DNA from: an uncultured Verrucomicrobiales bacterium
Lineage (GTDB): Bacteria > Verrucomicrobiota > Verrucomicrobiia > Verrucomicrobiales > Akkermansiaceae
Assembly: GCA_937928545.1 (NCBI GenBank)
Contig: CALGJQ010000014.1
Span: forward strand, 1 to 64,000
DNA length: 64,000 bases
Direction of reading: 5' to 3'
The first letter of the stretch is position 1. Each line of letters opens with the position of its first letter. Below the pieces are notes generated by a model, which did no database searches, was not told where the DNA came from, and saw only the letters and a list, made by a program, of their open reading frames with translations. Positions 41,568-49,589 of the stretch are shown here, piece after piece. A program made the position numbers and the translations under genes.

Positions 41568-42988
41568 AGTTGCTTTTGGCTCTTGGAATCATCATCCCAG
41601 TTATGGCGATGGTGTTTTTGTGGCCGAATGAAGAGGCTGAACGAGCTGAAGATACGGAAGTAAAAAGATCCGAGCGGAGGGTTGGAGAGAGGACTCGCGA
41701 GGAGGTGGTTGAGGCGGCGATTGTGAAGTCCCGAAAGGAAGTTGGAAGAGGAGATCTTAGGGAGAAGATTGAAGAGTTGATTGCTCAATGGCAGTCAGAA
41801 CCAGAGCCGGAATTTGAATGGGAGGTGGTCCTGCGGCCTAGTTTGGATGCCGAGCTTCTCGAGAGAAAGAAGACTGCCAAAGATCGATTGCGGGAGAGGC
41901 TAGATCAGTTGGCCTTTCATTGGGGCGTGCTGAAGGGGCCGAGTGTGATGGCTGAAATTAGAAGGGCTGAGCTAAATGGGGTTGAGCGTGAGATCAGTTT
42001 CGTGAAGCTAAAGGTGTGGGAAGGCTGGTTATCGGTTGATCCTGATGCGGCTTTAAATTCGTATGGAAGTGATTTCGAACGTGGTATGAATAGTGATTTG
42101 TCCTTAGCTCTAAGGGGGCATATTCCGAAGGTTTTTGACTTTGATCCTGATGCCGTGGATCGGTATCTCGTGCATTTATTCAAAAAAGATCGCAGCTATG
42201 AAATCTCACATTATTTGGATGATGTTTCAAAACTAAGACTTGGACAGGGGATTGAGGCTGCTGAGAAATGGGCTCGTAATTTTCCAGAGGAAAAAATGCG
42301 GCCGGCAGCAATAAGTTCTCTATTGAAATGCTATGCGAGTGAGAATCCAGTCGCTGCCTCGAAGTGGACGACCGAGGTTGCTAGTCAGTTTCAAGAGGCT
42401 CTTCCAGCAGGAGAGGTTACTGAGGGATTGCTTTCAAGTGGTGAGGATAGGATCGAAGTGCTGACTTGGGCAAATGGACTGCCGATTCAGGAAAGGTCGT
42501 TGGCGATTGCGAAAGTTGTTGAGAGATTTGCTGAGGAAGATGCTTTTGCGGCCGCTGAATTCATGAAAAAGCAGTGGTCTCCTCAGCTCACGGAGGAGTC
42601 TCGAACAGACGCGCATTCTTCGGTTGTAGAGGGTCTGGTGCGTGAGGATATTGAGACAGCGGTAGAGTATCTTGAAAAAATACCGAAAGGCTTAGAGCGA
42701 GATTCGGTGACAAATAGTTTTGCACTCGAAGTAGCGACTTCACAAAAGAATCCGAGTGTTGCGATGGAGTGGGTAGAAACGATTGAGAACGAAGGTTTAC
42801 GAAATGATACTGAACTTCTTCTCAGTGACATTTGGGCCCGTGATGATCCCGAAGGCGCAGAGAAGTGGCTAGTTGGTTCTAGTATTGGGGATGCTAAAAA
42901 AGAGGGGATCCAAAGGTGGATTGATTCGGCGAAGAGGACAAGAGATCAGCCTTCGCGTAGATTTTCCTCTGAGGTGAAAAGGAATTAG
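41564..42988 (+). CDS. Membrane-anchored helical-repeat protein, unknown function
   Basis: 474 aa. An N-terminal anchor (MKLLLALGIIIPVMAMVFLW) is followed by a charged Glu/Arg linker. After that, residues 120-460 are regularly spaced helical repeats containing short A-W motifs (GIEAAEKWARNFPEEKM, NPVAASKWTTEVASQF, PSVAMEWVETIENEG and DPEGAEKWLVGSS). The spacing, about 35-40 residues with an A-x-x-W centre, resembles the Sel1/TPR-like repeats found in verrucomicrobial secreted proteins. ATGA overlap with the preceding gene. No catalytic motif. It is the last gene of the pair and is followed by a family C repeat. Confidence 0.72.
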   Translation: MKLLLALGIIIPVMAMVFLWPNEEAERAEDTEVKRSERRVGERTREEVVEAAIVKSRKEVGRGDLREKIEELIAQWQSEPEPEFEWEVVLRPSLDAELLERKKTAKDRLRERLDQLAFHWGVLKGPSVMAEIRRAELNGVEREISFVKLKVWEGWLSVDPDAALNSYGSDFERGMNSDLSLALRGHIPKVFDFDPDAVDRYLVHLFKKDRSYEISHYLDDVSKLRLGQGIEAAEKWARNFPEEKMRPAAISSLLKCYASENPVAASKWTTEVASQFQEALPAGEVTEGLLSSGEDRIEVLTWANGLPIQERSLAIAKVVERFAEEDAFAAAEFMKKQWSPQLTEESRTDAHSSVVEGLVREDIETAVEYLEKIPKGLERDSVTNSFALEVATSQKNPSVAMEWVETIENEGLRNDTELLLSDIWARDDPEGAEKWLVGSSIGDAKKEGIQRWIDSAKRTRDQPSRRFSSEVKRN

Positions 42989-43018
42989 GGGGCTGGCGTT
43001 TGCGGGTCTTGGTTGTTC

Positions 43019-43041
43019 GGGGGCGGGACGCCCCTGCTCCG
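43019..43041. repeat. Family C palindromic repeat
   Basis: ggggggcgggacgcccctgctcc: arms GGGGCG/CGCCCC around GGA with the GCTCC flank. It lies between the convergent ends of the helical-repeat gene and the VOC gene. Confidence 0.75.
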
Positions 43042-43057
43042 TGTGATTAGCTCGCGG

Positions 43058-43567
43058 CTATTTTAATTTTGTTAGTTCAACTTTGTGTCCGTCGGGATCT
43101 TGGACGACTGCTCTGCGGCCCCAAGGAGAGTCTTTAGGTGCGGTGAGGATTTTGTTGCCGGAGTTTATAAGCAATTCGACTAGGTGGTCCGGATCGGCGA
43201 CGGAGAAGCCCATTCTGAGAGTGGAGCTTGATTCGTCTTGAGCAGGGTAGATTTCGAAAACACAAGAATTGGTTTCGTAGGTGTAGTGAGGGAGCCCTTT
43301 GCCGTGTTGGTGTCTTTCGAAAGTGAGGCCCAAGGTCTTGTAGAAGGCTTTGGAAGCTTCGATGTCCTTAGCGCGAATGACAACGAGGTTGAGAGCGGGT
43401 CTGACTTTTGAGGTGTCAGGCTCGATCCAATAGAGCTGTTTGTGCCCTCGATCTTCGAGTTCCTTTTGTCGAGCTTTCGCGTCTTGTTGCGAGAGACTAG
43501 CTTCGATGATCGCCGAACTTCCATTGTCGTCCTGACGCCACAGGGTCCAGCGAGATTGTTCGTCCAT
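43058..43567 (-). CDS. VOC-family protein with N-terminal extension
   Basis: 169 aa. Residues about 52-169 are a glyoxalase/bleomycin-resistance (VOC) domain: PALNLVVIRAKDIEASKAFYKTLGLTFERHQHGKG, CVFEIYPAQDESSSTLRMGFSVAD and AVVQDPDGHKVELTKLK. Metal-site candidates are H in the HQHGKG region and E in the EIYPAQ and VELTKL segments. The first 50 residues (SRWTLWRQDDNGSSAIIEASLSQQDAKARQKELEDRGHKQLYW) are a separate small domain that reads like a two-strand/helix repeat for ligand or partner binding; I do not recognise it. Start ATG 43567. Enzymatic class cannot be assigned. It precedes aroC's end on the same strand by 34 bp. Confidence 0.85.
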   Translation of the reverse strand: MDEQSRWTLWRQDDNGSSAIIEASLSQQDAKARQKELEDRGHKQLYWIEPDTSKVRPALNLVVIRAKDIEASKAFYKTLGLTFERHQHGKGLPHYTYETNSCVFEIYPAQDESSSTLRMGFSVADPDHLVELLINSGNKILTAPKDSPWGRRAVVQDPDGHKVELTKLK

Positions 43568-43600
43568 GGTGCTGGATTTTTGTATTGGGGTTGCGGAAGG

Positions 43601-44686
43601 TTATTCTCCGCAGAAGGCGCGGTGTCTTAGGAGGTGGTCGACGAGGATGAGGTTGGTCATGGCTTCGACGATGGGGACGGCGCGGGGGAGGACGCAGGCG
43701 TCGTGGCGGCCGCGGCCTTTGAGTTCAGTGTCCTCTTTGTCTTTTGAGACGGTGGGTTGGGTGGACATGATAGTTGCGGTGGGCTTGAAAGCGACGCGGA
43801 AGAGGATGGGCTCGCCATTGGAGATGCCGCCTTGAACGCCGCCGGAGTTGTTGGTTTTTGTGCGGACGGTTTCGCCATCCATATAAAAGTGGTCGTTGTG
43901 CTCGGAGCCTTTGAGGGTGGTGCCGGAGAAGCCGGAGCCGACTTCGAATCCCTTGGTGGCGGGGATGGAGAGCATGGCTTTGGCGAGGTCGGCTTCGAGG
44001 CGGTCGAAGACGGGTTCGCCGAGTCCGGGGGGGCAGCCGCGGACGACGCACTCGATGGTGCCGCCGATGGAGTTTCCTTCGGAGCGGACTTCTTTGATGC
44101 GCTCGATCATTTTCTCGGCAGCAGCGGGGTCACCGGTGCGGACGATGTTTGATTCGATGTCAGCTGAGGTGACGGTGAGGGGGTCGACGTTGCCTTCGAT
44201 GTTTTGGATGGTTTTAACCCAGGCGAGGGTTTCGAGATCGGGACAGAAGTGAGCGAGGACTTTTTTGGCGATGGCGGCGGCGGCGACGCGGCCGATCGTT
44301 TCGCGCGCGGAGGAACGGCCACCTCCAGCGGGATTGCGGGTGCCGAATTTTGCGTCGTAGGTGTAGTCGGCGTGGGAGGGACGGTATTTGACGGCCATTT
44401 CGTTGTAGGCTTCGGGACGGTGGTCCTTGTTACGAACGAGGATGGCGATGGGGGAGCCGAGGGTTTTTCCTTCGTAGGTGCCGGAGAGGATTTCGCAGGC
44501 GTCGGCTTCGTTGCGAGGAGTAGTGACTTCGGACTGACCGGGGCGGCGGCGGTCGAGTTCGACTTGAAGGTCTTCTTCGGTGAGAGGGATGAGGGGAGGG
44601 CAGCCATCGATGATGACGCCGACGCCTCCACCGTGAGATTCACCGAAGGTCGAGATGCGGAAAAGTTGGCCGAGCTGGCTGGACAT
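43601..44686 (-). CDS. aroC: Chorismate synthase
   Basis: 361 aa, normal for AroC. It converts 5-enolpyruvylshikimate-3-phosphate to chorismate, using reduced FMN, in the cytoplasm. Signatures: [19 protein letters not shown] (first conserved site), [44 protein letters not shown] (second site), and [22 protein letters not shown] with the C-terminal [19 protein letters not shown] (third site, catalytic Asp/His region). Start ATG 44686. It is flanked on the same strand by the YiiX-like gene (48 bp upstream) and the VOC gene; a common operon is possible but no functional link is visible. Codons are C-rich because the + strand is G-rich. Confidence 0.97.
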   Translation of the reverse strand: MSSQLGQLFRISTFGESHGGGVGVIIDGCPPLIPLTEEDLQVELDRRRPGQSEVTTPRNEADACEILSGTYEGKTLGSPIAILVRNKDHRPEAYNEMAVKYRPSHADYTYDAKFGTRNPAGGGRSSARETIGRVAAAAIAKKVLAHFCPDLETLAWVKTIQNIEGNVDPLTVTSADIESNIVRTGDPAAAEKMIERIKEVRSEGNSIGGTIECVVRGCPPGLGEPVFDRLEADLAKAMLSIPATKGFEVGSGFSGTTLKGSEHNDHFYMDGETVRTKTNNSGGVQGGISNGEPILFRVAFKPTATIMSTQPTVSKDKEDTELKGRGRHDACVLPRAVPIVEAMTNLILVDHLLRHRAFCGE

Positions 44687-44734
44687 GGGCGGACTTTAAC
44701 AGGGGAATTTTTTCGGGCAAGTGTGGCGAGAGAC

Positions 44735-46048
44735 TTAGCGGCTGATGGTTTCGCGCAGAGTTTGAGCGGCAGCTTCGCCAGTTTGGAGGCTTTGGCCTTC
44801 GATTCCGTAGATGAGGACGGTTTCGAAGAGGCCTTTGTCGAGGCCTTGGTGCATTAGGTCTTCGGCGGAGAGGGCGGTGTGGCCGGCGCGTTTGGTGAGT
44901 TCGAGCTGCCAGTCTCCGATGCCGTGGTAGGTGCGGTAGACGACTTCGGTGCAGGCGAGGCGTTCGGCTTTGCGGAAGTCGAAGAGGAAGTCGTAGAGTT
45001 TTCCTTCGTGAGTGAGGGCGCGGGTTAAGGCTTCTTTTAATTCGCTCGGGGTGACTTTGGGGCGAAGGACGACGAAGGCATCGACTGCGAGGGTTTCGCG
45101 GAGGCGGCGGAATTTGACACCGTCTTTTTTGGCTTCGAGGACGGTGATGCTGTCATCGCCTCGGTCGGGGACGCCGAGGGCGCGGCGTTCATCGGGGCGG
45201 CCGAGGTAGAGAGCGGCATGAGGCCAAAAGCCGGGGAGGAAGAGATTGCTCATGGCGTCATCGTGTCGAGTGACGAAGACGTCGCCTGGCTTGAGGAGGG
45301 CGCGGATTTCTTCGCGGACTTCTGGGGTGACTCGTTTAGCGGCGCCGAGTGGTTTGACGAAGGGTTGTTTCATTTCCGCGATGGCTGATCCGCTGAGGCG
45401 GAAGAGGTGAAACATGACCTTGGTGTAGCCGGAGCTGGTGCGGCGGTTGATGGAGTAGAGTCGGTAGCTTAGTAAGCCGGCCATCAAGGAGCGTTTTTTT
45501 GGCTCGAAGTGTGGCTCTTCTTCTTCGAGCCAAGGGATCATCTCGGCCATGCCTCCTTCTTCGAGAGCTTGATGAATTTTAGTACGATGTTTGTCGTAGA
45601 ATTTGTGAGCGAGGCGGTATCGTAGCATGCGTCCGGGCGAGCTGAAGCTGCGATAGACTTGCGTGAAGGATTTGCGAGGAAGCCCATAGCGGGGCTCGGC
45701 TTCATCGAGTTTGGCCCAAACGACGGGGCGTTCTTTTGCAAGCGAGATGACAAAGGTGGCGCTGCGCATGAGCATGGAAGCGGCGCAGAAGGCGAGCCCG
45801 AAGGTGCGGAGTTCATCGCCGCGAGCGCTGGGTTTGAGGTCATTGACCATTTGCCAAAGGTTGGCGCGTGCTCCGAGGTATTGAAGGTAAGTTTGTCGAA
45901 GGCGTTCGTCTTCGTCTGGAAGGTAGTAGCCGCGTTCTTGAGCGGCGTTGGCATCGGCCAGCTCAACGGCGAGGTCTTGGCGTCGAGGGAGGGCAGGGCG
46001 GACCGCTTGTAAAACGTCCCATGCTGATTTGATGGCCAATTCTGACAT
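44735..46048 (-). CDS. YiiX/YebB-like NlpC/P60-type cysteine hydrolase
   Basis: A 437-aa protein. The first 240 residues are helical and unclassified (LRQTYLQYLGARANLWQMV). The C-terminal part is a permuted papain-like hydrolase of the YiiX/YebB group: LLKPGDVFVTRHDDAMSNLFLPGFWPHAALYLGR places the catalytic His (WPH), and YDFLFDFRKAERLACTEVVYRTYHG places the catalytic Cys (ACTE). Such enzymes hydrolyse peptidoglycan or acyl substrates; the substrate here is unknown. Start ATG 46048, whose A closes a long three-way-junction hairpin in the leader (46048-46102). Divergent from hup. Confidence 0.85.
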   Translation of the reverse strand: MSELAIKSAWDVLQAVRPALPRRQDLAVELADANAAQERGYYLPDEDERLRQTYLQYLGARANLWQMVNDLKPSARGDELRTFGLAFCAASMLMRSATFVISLAKERPVVWAKLDEAEPRYGLPRKSFTQVYRSFSSPGRMLRYRLAHKFYDKHRTKIHQALEEGGMAEMIPWLEEEEPHFEPKKRSLMAGLLSYRLYSINRRTSSGYTKVMFHLFRLSGSAIAEMKQPFVKPLGAAKRVTPEVREEIRALLKPGDVFVTRHDDAMSNLFLPGFWPHAALYLGRPDERRALGVPDRGDDSITVLEAKKDGVKFRRLRETLAVDAFVVLRPKVTPSELKEALTRALTHEGKLYDFLFDFRKAERLACTEVVYRTYHGIGDWQLELTKRAGHTALSAEDLMHQGLDKGLFETVLIYGIEGQSLQTGEAAAQTLRETISR

Positions 46049-46102
46049 CTGTTAGAGAGTCCACAAGTCCTTGTGTGAGGTCAACCTTAGGACTCTAACA
46101 GA
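46048..46102 (-). promoter_or_regulatory. Three-way-junction leader overlapping the hydrolase start codon
   Basis: On the minus strand TCTGTTAGAGTCC pairs with GGACTCTCTAACAGA (13 bp, a 2-nt bulge), enclosing hairpins AAGGT/ACCTC and CACAAG/CTTGTG. The last A of the outer stem is the A of the start codon, so translation initiation would be occluded. Confidence 0.7.
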
Positions 46103-46115
46103 ATTGAACCCTGCT

Positions 46116-46121
46116 ATTATA
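46116..46121 (-). promoter_or_regulatory. Probable -10 box for the hydrolase gene
   Basis: A perfect TATAAT on the minus strand (ATTATA on plus), about 14 bp upstream of the folded leader; no good -35. A start site near 46109 would give a leader of about 60 nt. Confidence 0.5.
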
Positions 46122-46232
46122 TGGGCTGAGCGTTCACCATAGAAAGTGGGGGCGCGTCAACCCCTATAAATACAAGGATTGTAGCTTATTTTAACTTTAC
46201 AAAGTATCCTCTGTGCCGATGATTCGGGCGCT

Positions 46233-46508
46233 ATGAATAAAGGTGAACTCATCGAATCAGTACAAAAAGCCCTCGGAAAAGAAGCAACCAAACGCTCCGC
46301 TGAAGAGGCCGTTGCAACCGTGCTTGACTGCATCGCTAAAGGCGTGCGGAAAGACAAGAAGGTTCAGATCATCGGATTTGGCACTTTCGAAGTTAAGAAG
46401 CGCGCTGCACGTATGGGTCGTAACCCTAAGACTGGAGAAGCCATGAAAATTGGTGCATCTAAGTCTGTTGGCTTCAAGCCTTCTTCGACTCTTAAGAAGT
46501 CCCTCTAA
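46233..46508 (+). CDS. hup: HU/IHF-family DNA-binding protein
   Basis: A 91-aa histone-like protein that binds and bends DNA as a dimer. It begins MNKGELIESVQKALG, has VQIIGFGTFEVKKRAARMGRNPKTGE (the beta-arm region with the RxxRNPxTG signature) and ends SVGFKPSSTLKKSL. Length is normal for HU. The start is ATG 46233. Codon use is less G-skewed than neighbours, as expected for a highly expressed gene. It is followed after 42 bp by a strong terminator. Upstream lies an AT-rich promoter region shared with the divergent hydrolase. Confidence 0.97.
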   Translation: MNKGELIESVQKALGKEATKRSAEEAVATVLDCIAKGVRKDKKVQIIGFGTFEVKKRAARMGRNPKTGEAMKIGASKSVGFKPSSTLKKSL

Positions 46509-46550
46509 GCTCCCTGCCAGGTCCTTAGACTTCTTATTTAAGAACAATTC

Positions 46551-46583
46551 AGCCCGGTGACCTTTATGGTGACCGGGCTTTTT
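46551..46583 (+). terminator. Rho-independent terminator of hup
   Basis: AGCCCGGT (46551-46558) pairs with ACCGGGCT (46572-46579), with an inner ACC/GGT helix and loop TTTAT, followed by a T-run. It lies 43 bp after the hup stop. Confidence 0.92.
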
Positions 46584-46641
46584 GTTTCCCCTCGCAATCC
46601 CGCGATCTCATCGTAGCATTTCCCTAGCAAGCGACTTTCTG

Positions 46642-47307
46642 ATGCCCTCTAGCACTGTTGAAAACTACCTCAAAGCAATCTGGTCTCTCCAAGGGCAGCA
46701 GGAGGGGAGTGATTTGGTTCCGATCGGGCAGGTGGCGGAGAAGATTTCGGTGACTCCGGGAACCGCGACCACGATGATGAACCAGCTTTTGAAGAAGGGG
46801 CTGGTGGATTACACGCCTCGGCGAGGAGTTTTGCTGAGTGAGGCGGGGCGAAAGGCGGCCTTGCTTGTTTTAAGAAGGCATCGTTTGGTCGAAACTTTTC
46901 TCGTTGAGATTATGAAATTGGATTGGGCCGAGGTTCATGAAGATGCCGAGGTCTTGGAGCATGTCATTTCTGATCGCCTGCTGGCGCGAATGGATGAAAT
47001 GCTCGATCATCCCACGCACGATCCTCATGGAGCTCCGATTCCGAATGCTGAGGGGCAATTAACTCCTGACGGCACGGCCGTTTTGGCTGATTGTGTGCCG
47101 GGTTCTTATACTCTTCAGAGAGTTCGCGAGGACCAACCTTCCTTTCTTCAATGGCTCGCAGAAATGGACTTGATGCCTGGGACGAATCTTGTGGTGACTG
47201 AGCGAAATATCGAGGCGGACACCTTGACTTTAGAGCTCCCAAATCGAGCAGAGCCTGTTCAAATCTCTCTTCCTGCGGCGAAGTCGTTGCTTGTTGCGAG
47301 GCCTTGA
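46642..47307 (+). CDS. DtxR/MntR-family metal-dependent regulator
   Basis: A 221-aa transcription factor. ATG 46642 was chosen (MPSSTVENYLKAIW), because the earlier frame extension overlaps the hup terminator. An N-terminal winged helix (TVENYLKAIWSLQ, KISVTPGTATTMMNQLLKKGLVDYTPRRGVLLSEAG) is followed by the metal-binding dimerisation domain (HRLVETFLVEIMKLDWAEVHEDAEVLEHVISDRLLARMDEML, with the typical H, E and D ligands). A C-terminal FeoA/SH3-like domain (ASN-type, VVTERNIEADTLTLEL) completes it. It probably represses metal transport or iron-storage genes when Mn2+ or Fe2+ is bound; targets are not in the window. It follows hup, but across a terminator. Confidence 0.93.
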   Translation: MPSSTVENYLKAIWSLQGQQEGSDLVPIGQVAEKISVTPGTATTMMNQLLKKGLVDYTPRRGVLLSEAGRKAALLVLRRHRLVETFLVEIMKLDWAEVHEDAEVLEHVISDRLLARMDEMLDHPTHDPHGAPIPNAEGQLTPDGTAVLADCVPGSYTLQRVREDQPSFLQWLAEMDLMPGTNLVVTERNIEADTLTLELPNRAEPVQISLPAAKSLLVARP

Positions 47308-47377
47308 TCCCGTGGCGTCGCGGAGTTTTTCCTTTCCCTTTGGCATGAGAACCGCTTGGCTCTCCGAACCTACGACT

Positions 47378-48244
47378 ATGAAAACCTTCCTTTTATTCAG
47401 CCTTTTTGCGCTTTTCCCCTCGCTGGGTCTAGGGCAAGTGGGCGTTAGTATTAAGATTGATCGGTCTCAATACCTTGCTCATGAGCCGGTTACGGCGGTG
47501 GTGACTATCACGAACCGGAGTGGTCGGGAGTTGAACTTCGTGAGTAAAGCCGAGGGAAGTATCGCTCATAGCTGGCTGGACTTTAGTATGCGCGACGCTG
47601 GAGGGCGTGGAATGCAGAAGCTGACGAACAAAGTTTTTCAAAAAGCGGTCATTCCTGCTGGTCGTAGTATGGCCCGCCGAGTGAATCTCAGTGGGATCTT
47701 CAATGTGACTCGCGTTAGTAACTACGCTGTGACGGCCCATGTGAGCCAGCCTGGGATGGATGACACGAGTTACACCTCGAATTCCGGTCATTTCACGGTT
47801 GGGGGAGGGAATGCGATCTACAGTCAGCCATTCGGGGTCCCTAAATCGCGCTCTCCAAAGCGTGAATATAACGTGCTCACCTTCAATGATGGGCGTAAAA
47901 CCTCCATTTACGCTCAGGTCATGGATAAAAGGACCGGTTTTGCGCTCTCGACCTTCCGTTTGAGCGAGTATCTTTCCTTCGTAGAGCCACAAATGGCGAT
48001 CGATGGTAAGAATCAGCTTCACGTGATTTACCTCGCGACCCCAGAGGTCTTTGTGCATGCGACGGTCAATCAGGATGGTGGGCACGCCGGAACAAAGTAT
48101 TTTAAACGAGTGGCAGGGAGGAAACCCCGCTTCGTTTCTTTTTCTGACGGAAAGGTTGCAGTTGCTGGTGCAGTGCCCTATGATCCGAAAAAGGCCGCAG
48201 CTAAGGCACCTACAGCTCGTCGGGCTTCCGAACGGCCTAAATAA
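47378..48244 (+). CDS. Secreted protein with N-terminal Ig-like domain, unknown function
   Basis: 288 aa. ATG 47378 gives signal peptide MKTFLLFSLFALFPSLGLGQ. Residues 20-150 look like an Ig/intracellular-protease-inhibitor-like beta sandwich (IDRSQYLAHEPVTAVVTITNRSGRELNF, IPAGRSMARRVNLSGIFNVTRV), similar to secreted DUF-type proteins of this phylum. The remainder (YNVLTFNDGRKTSIYAQVMDKRTGFALSTF, ISLATPEVFVHATVNQDGG) is beta-rich and suggests a propeller-like or lectin-like domain, with a basic C-tail (KKAAAKAPTARRASERPK). No catalytic residue is recognisable. It lies between the DtxR-type regulator and an amidase gene. The downstream AT-rich gap could hold a promoter. Confidence 0.75.
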   Translation: MKTFLLFSLFALFPSLGLGQVGVSIKIDRSQYLAHEPVTAVVTITNRSGRELNFVSKAEGSIAHSWLDFSMRDAGGRGMQKLTNKVFQKAVIPAGRSMARRVNLSGIFNVTRVSNYAVTAHVSQPGMDDTSYTSNSGHFTVGGGNAIYSQPFGVPKSRSPKREYNVLTFNDGRKTSIYAQVMDKRTGFALSTFRLSEYLSFVEPQMAIDGKNQLHVIYLATPEVFVHATVNQDGGHAGTKYFKRVAGRKPRFVSFSDGKVAVAGAVPYDPKKAAAKAPTARRASERPK

Positions 48245-48268
48245 TTTTTCCCTGTCGTCAAAAAAGAT

Positions 48269-48297
48269 TGCTTTTTCATTTCAAATATTTTAAAAAT
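48269..48297 (+). promoter_or_regulatory. Possible promoter upstream of the amidase gene
   Basis: TTGCTT, 17 bp, then TAAAAA(T) in an AT-rich stretch between the two genes, about 25-30 bp before the amidase ATG 48324. The boxes are far from consensus. Confidence 0.3.
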
Positions 48298-48323
48298 TAA
48301 CTTTCCTTAAATCTCCTATCATC

Positions 48324-48938
48324 ATGAAATCCCTAATTACCTCCCTCGCGCTCCTCTCCGCGACTCTTCTGCAGTCGGCCGCCGGATCGTTTAATACTGT
48401 TGTGATCGACGCTGGCCATGGTGGTCGTGACGTCGGTGGCGCCTACGGCAAAGTTTACGAGAAGTGGCTTGCGCTTGATACCTCGATGCGTGTTGAGAAA
48501 AAGCTCAAGTCGAAAGGTTTTAAGACCGTGATGACTCGCCGCAGCGACAATTTCGTCACTCTTCCTGGTCGTGCTAAGATCGGGAATAGCTACCCAAATT
48601 CGATTTTTGTAAGCATTCATTACAACTTCACTTGGAAGAAGAATGTTTCTGGTCTCGAGACCTTCTACTGCTCGAAGCGTTCCAAGCCTCTCGCTGATGC
48701 CGTGCAACGTGGCATGCTCAAGGAAGTGAAGTCGGTGAATCGCGGTGTGAAGTACGCTCGTTACTACGTCATCCGCCACGCTCAGAATCCTGCCATTCTT
48801 GTAGAAGGTGGTTTCGTCTCCAACTCGAAGGAGCGCGGCCGCACCAAAGAAGGTAAGTATCGTGAGGGCATCGCGAACGGGATCGTCGACGGAATCGTCG
48901 AGTATAAGAGCATGCGTCGTAAAGGCACTGCTTACTAG
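48324..48938 (+). CDS. N-acetylmuramoyl-L-alanine amidase (Amidase_3)
   Basis: A 204-aa exported zinc amidase cleaving the MurNAc-L-Ala bond of peptidoglycan. Signal peptide MKSLITSLALLSATLLQSAAG. Amidase_3 motifs: VVIDAGHGGRDVGGAYG (first zinc His), KWLALDTSMRVEKKLKSKG (second ligand region, Glu position occupied by K/W, so that ligand is not obvious), TVMTRRSD, FVSIHYNF (third His), and AILVEGGFVSNSKE (catalytic Glu). Length is typical of a bare catalytic domain with no cell-wall-binding repeats. It likely functions in daughter-cell separation or turnover. It is followed by the methyltransferase after 17 bp. Confidence 0.9.
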   Translation: MKSLITSLALLSATLLQSAAGSFNTVVIDAGHGGRDVGGAYGKVYEKWLALDTSMRVEKKLKSKGFKTVMTRRSDNFVTLPGRAKIGNSYPNSIFVSIHYNFTWKKNVSGLETFYCSKRSKPLADAVQRGMLKEVKSVNRGVKYARYYVIRHAQNPAILVEGGFVSNSKERGRTKEGKYREGIANGIVDGIVEYKSMRRKGTAY

Positions 48939-48955
48939 ATCTCAATCTCATTTCC

Positions 48956-49552
48956 ATGTCCGTCGATTGGAGCGAACGCTACCAGTCTGGCGAGACACCC
49001 TGGGAAAAAGGGGAGCCTCATCCGGAGCTCCCTTTTTTGCTGTCTGCGCATCATGAGATTCTCGGGAATGCCGAAAGAGTTTTGGTGCCCGGCTGTGGTT
49101 TTGGGCATGATGCTCAATTGATTCATGCTGTGACGCGGGCCAATGTGCTGGGGCTTGATCTTGCTCAGGAGCCGATTGAGCAGGCGAAGCAGAGGTATTG
49201 CAAAAAGGGACTCGCTTGGACCGTGGGCGATCTTTTCGACTGGCCGGGGCGATACGATTTGGTTTTCGAGCACACGTGCTTCTGCGCGATTCCAATTGAG
49301 CGGCGAGGGGACTACGCGGCGGCGATGGCTCGGCTGATTCAGCCAGGTGGTCATCTTTTGGGGATATTTTTTCTCAATCCTGATCACGAAGGTGAAGAGG
49401 GGCCACCATTTGGGGTGACTCTTGATGAGTTGGAGGGATTTTTTGGAGAGGATTTTGCGTTGGAGTGGTCGCAAGAACCAAGTCAGACCTACGAGGGGAG
49501 AGAAGGGGAAGGGCGCGAGCTCTCGATGCTTTGGCGGAGGAAAAACTGTTAA
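48956..49552 (+). CDS. Thiopurine S-methyltransferase-family SAM methyltransferase
   Basis: A 198-aa class I methyltransferase. The family opening is WSERYQSGETPWEKGEPHPEL; motif I is VLVPGCGFGHDAQLI (SAM binding); then LDLAQEPIEQA (motif II), DLVFEHTCFCAI (motif IV region), and AMARLIQPGGHLLGIFFLNPDHEGEEGPPFGVT. This is the TPMT/UPF0510-like branch found in many bacteria; the substrate is unknown, and thiols, selenium or tellurium compounds are substrates of relatives. That link is notable beside the selenoproteins but unproven. The start is ATG 48956, 17 bp after the amidase; the genes may be co-transcribed. Cytoplasmic. Confidence 0.9.
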   Translation: MSVDWSERYQSGETPWEKGEPHPELPFLLSAHHEILGNAERVLVPGCGFGHDAQLIHAVTRANVLGLDLAQEPIEQAKQRYCKKGLAWTVGDLFDWPGRYDLVFEHTCFCAIPIERRGDYAAAMARLIQPGGHLLGIFFLNPDHEGEEGPPFGVTLDELEGFFGEDFALEWSQEPSQTYEGREGEGRELSMLWRRKNC

Positions 49553-49589
49553 GAAGGATTGGCTGTTTTTGTGGGATCTGCGCCTCTTC

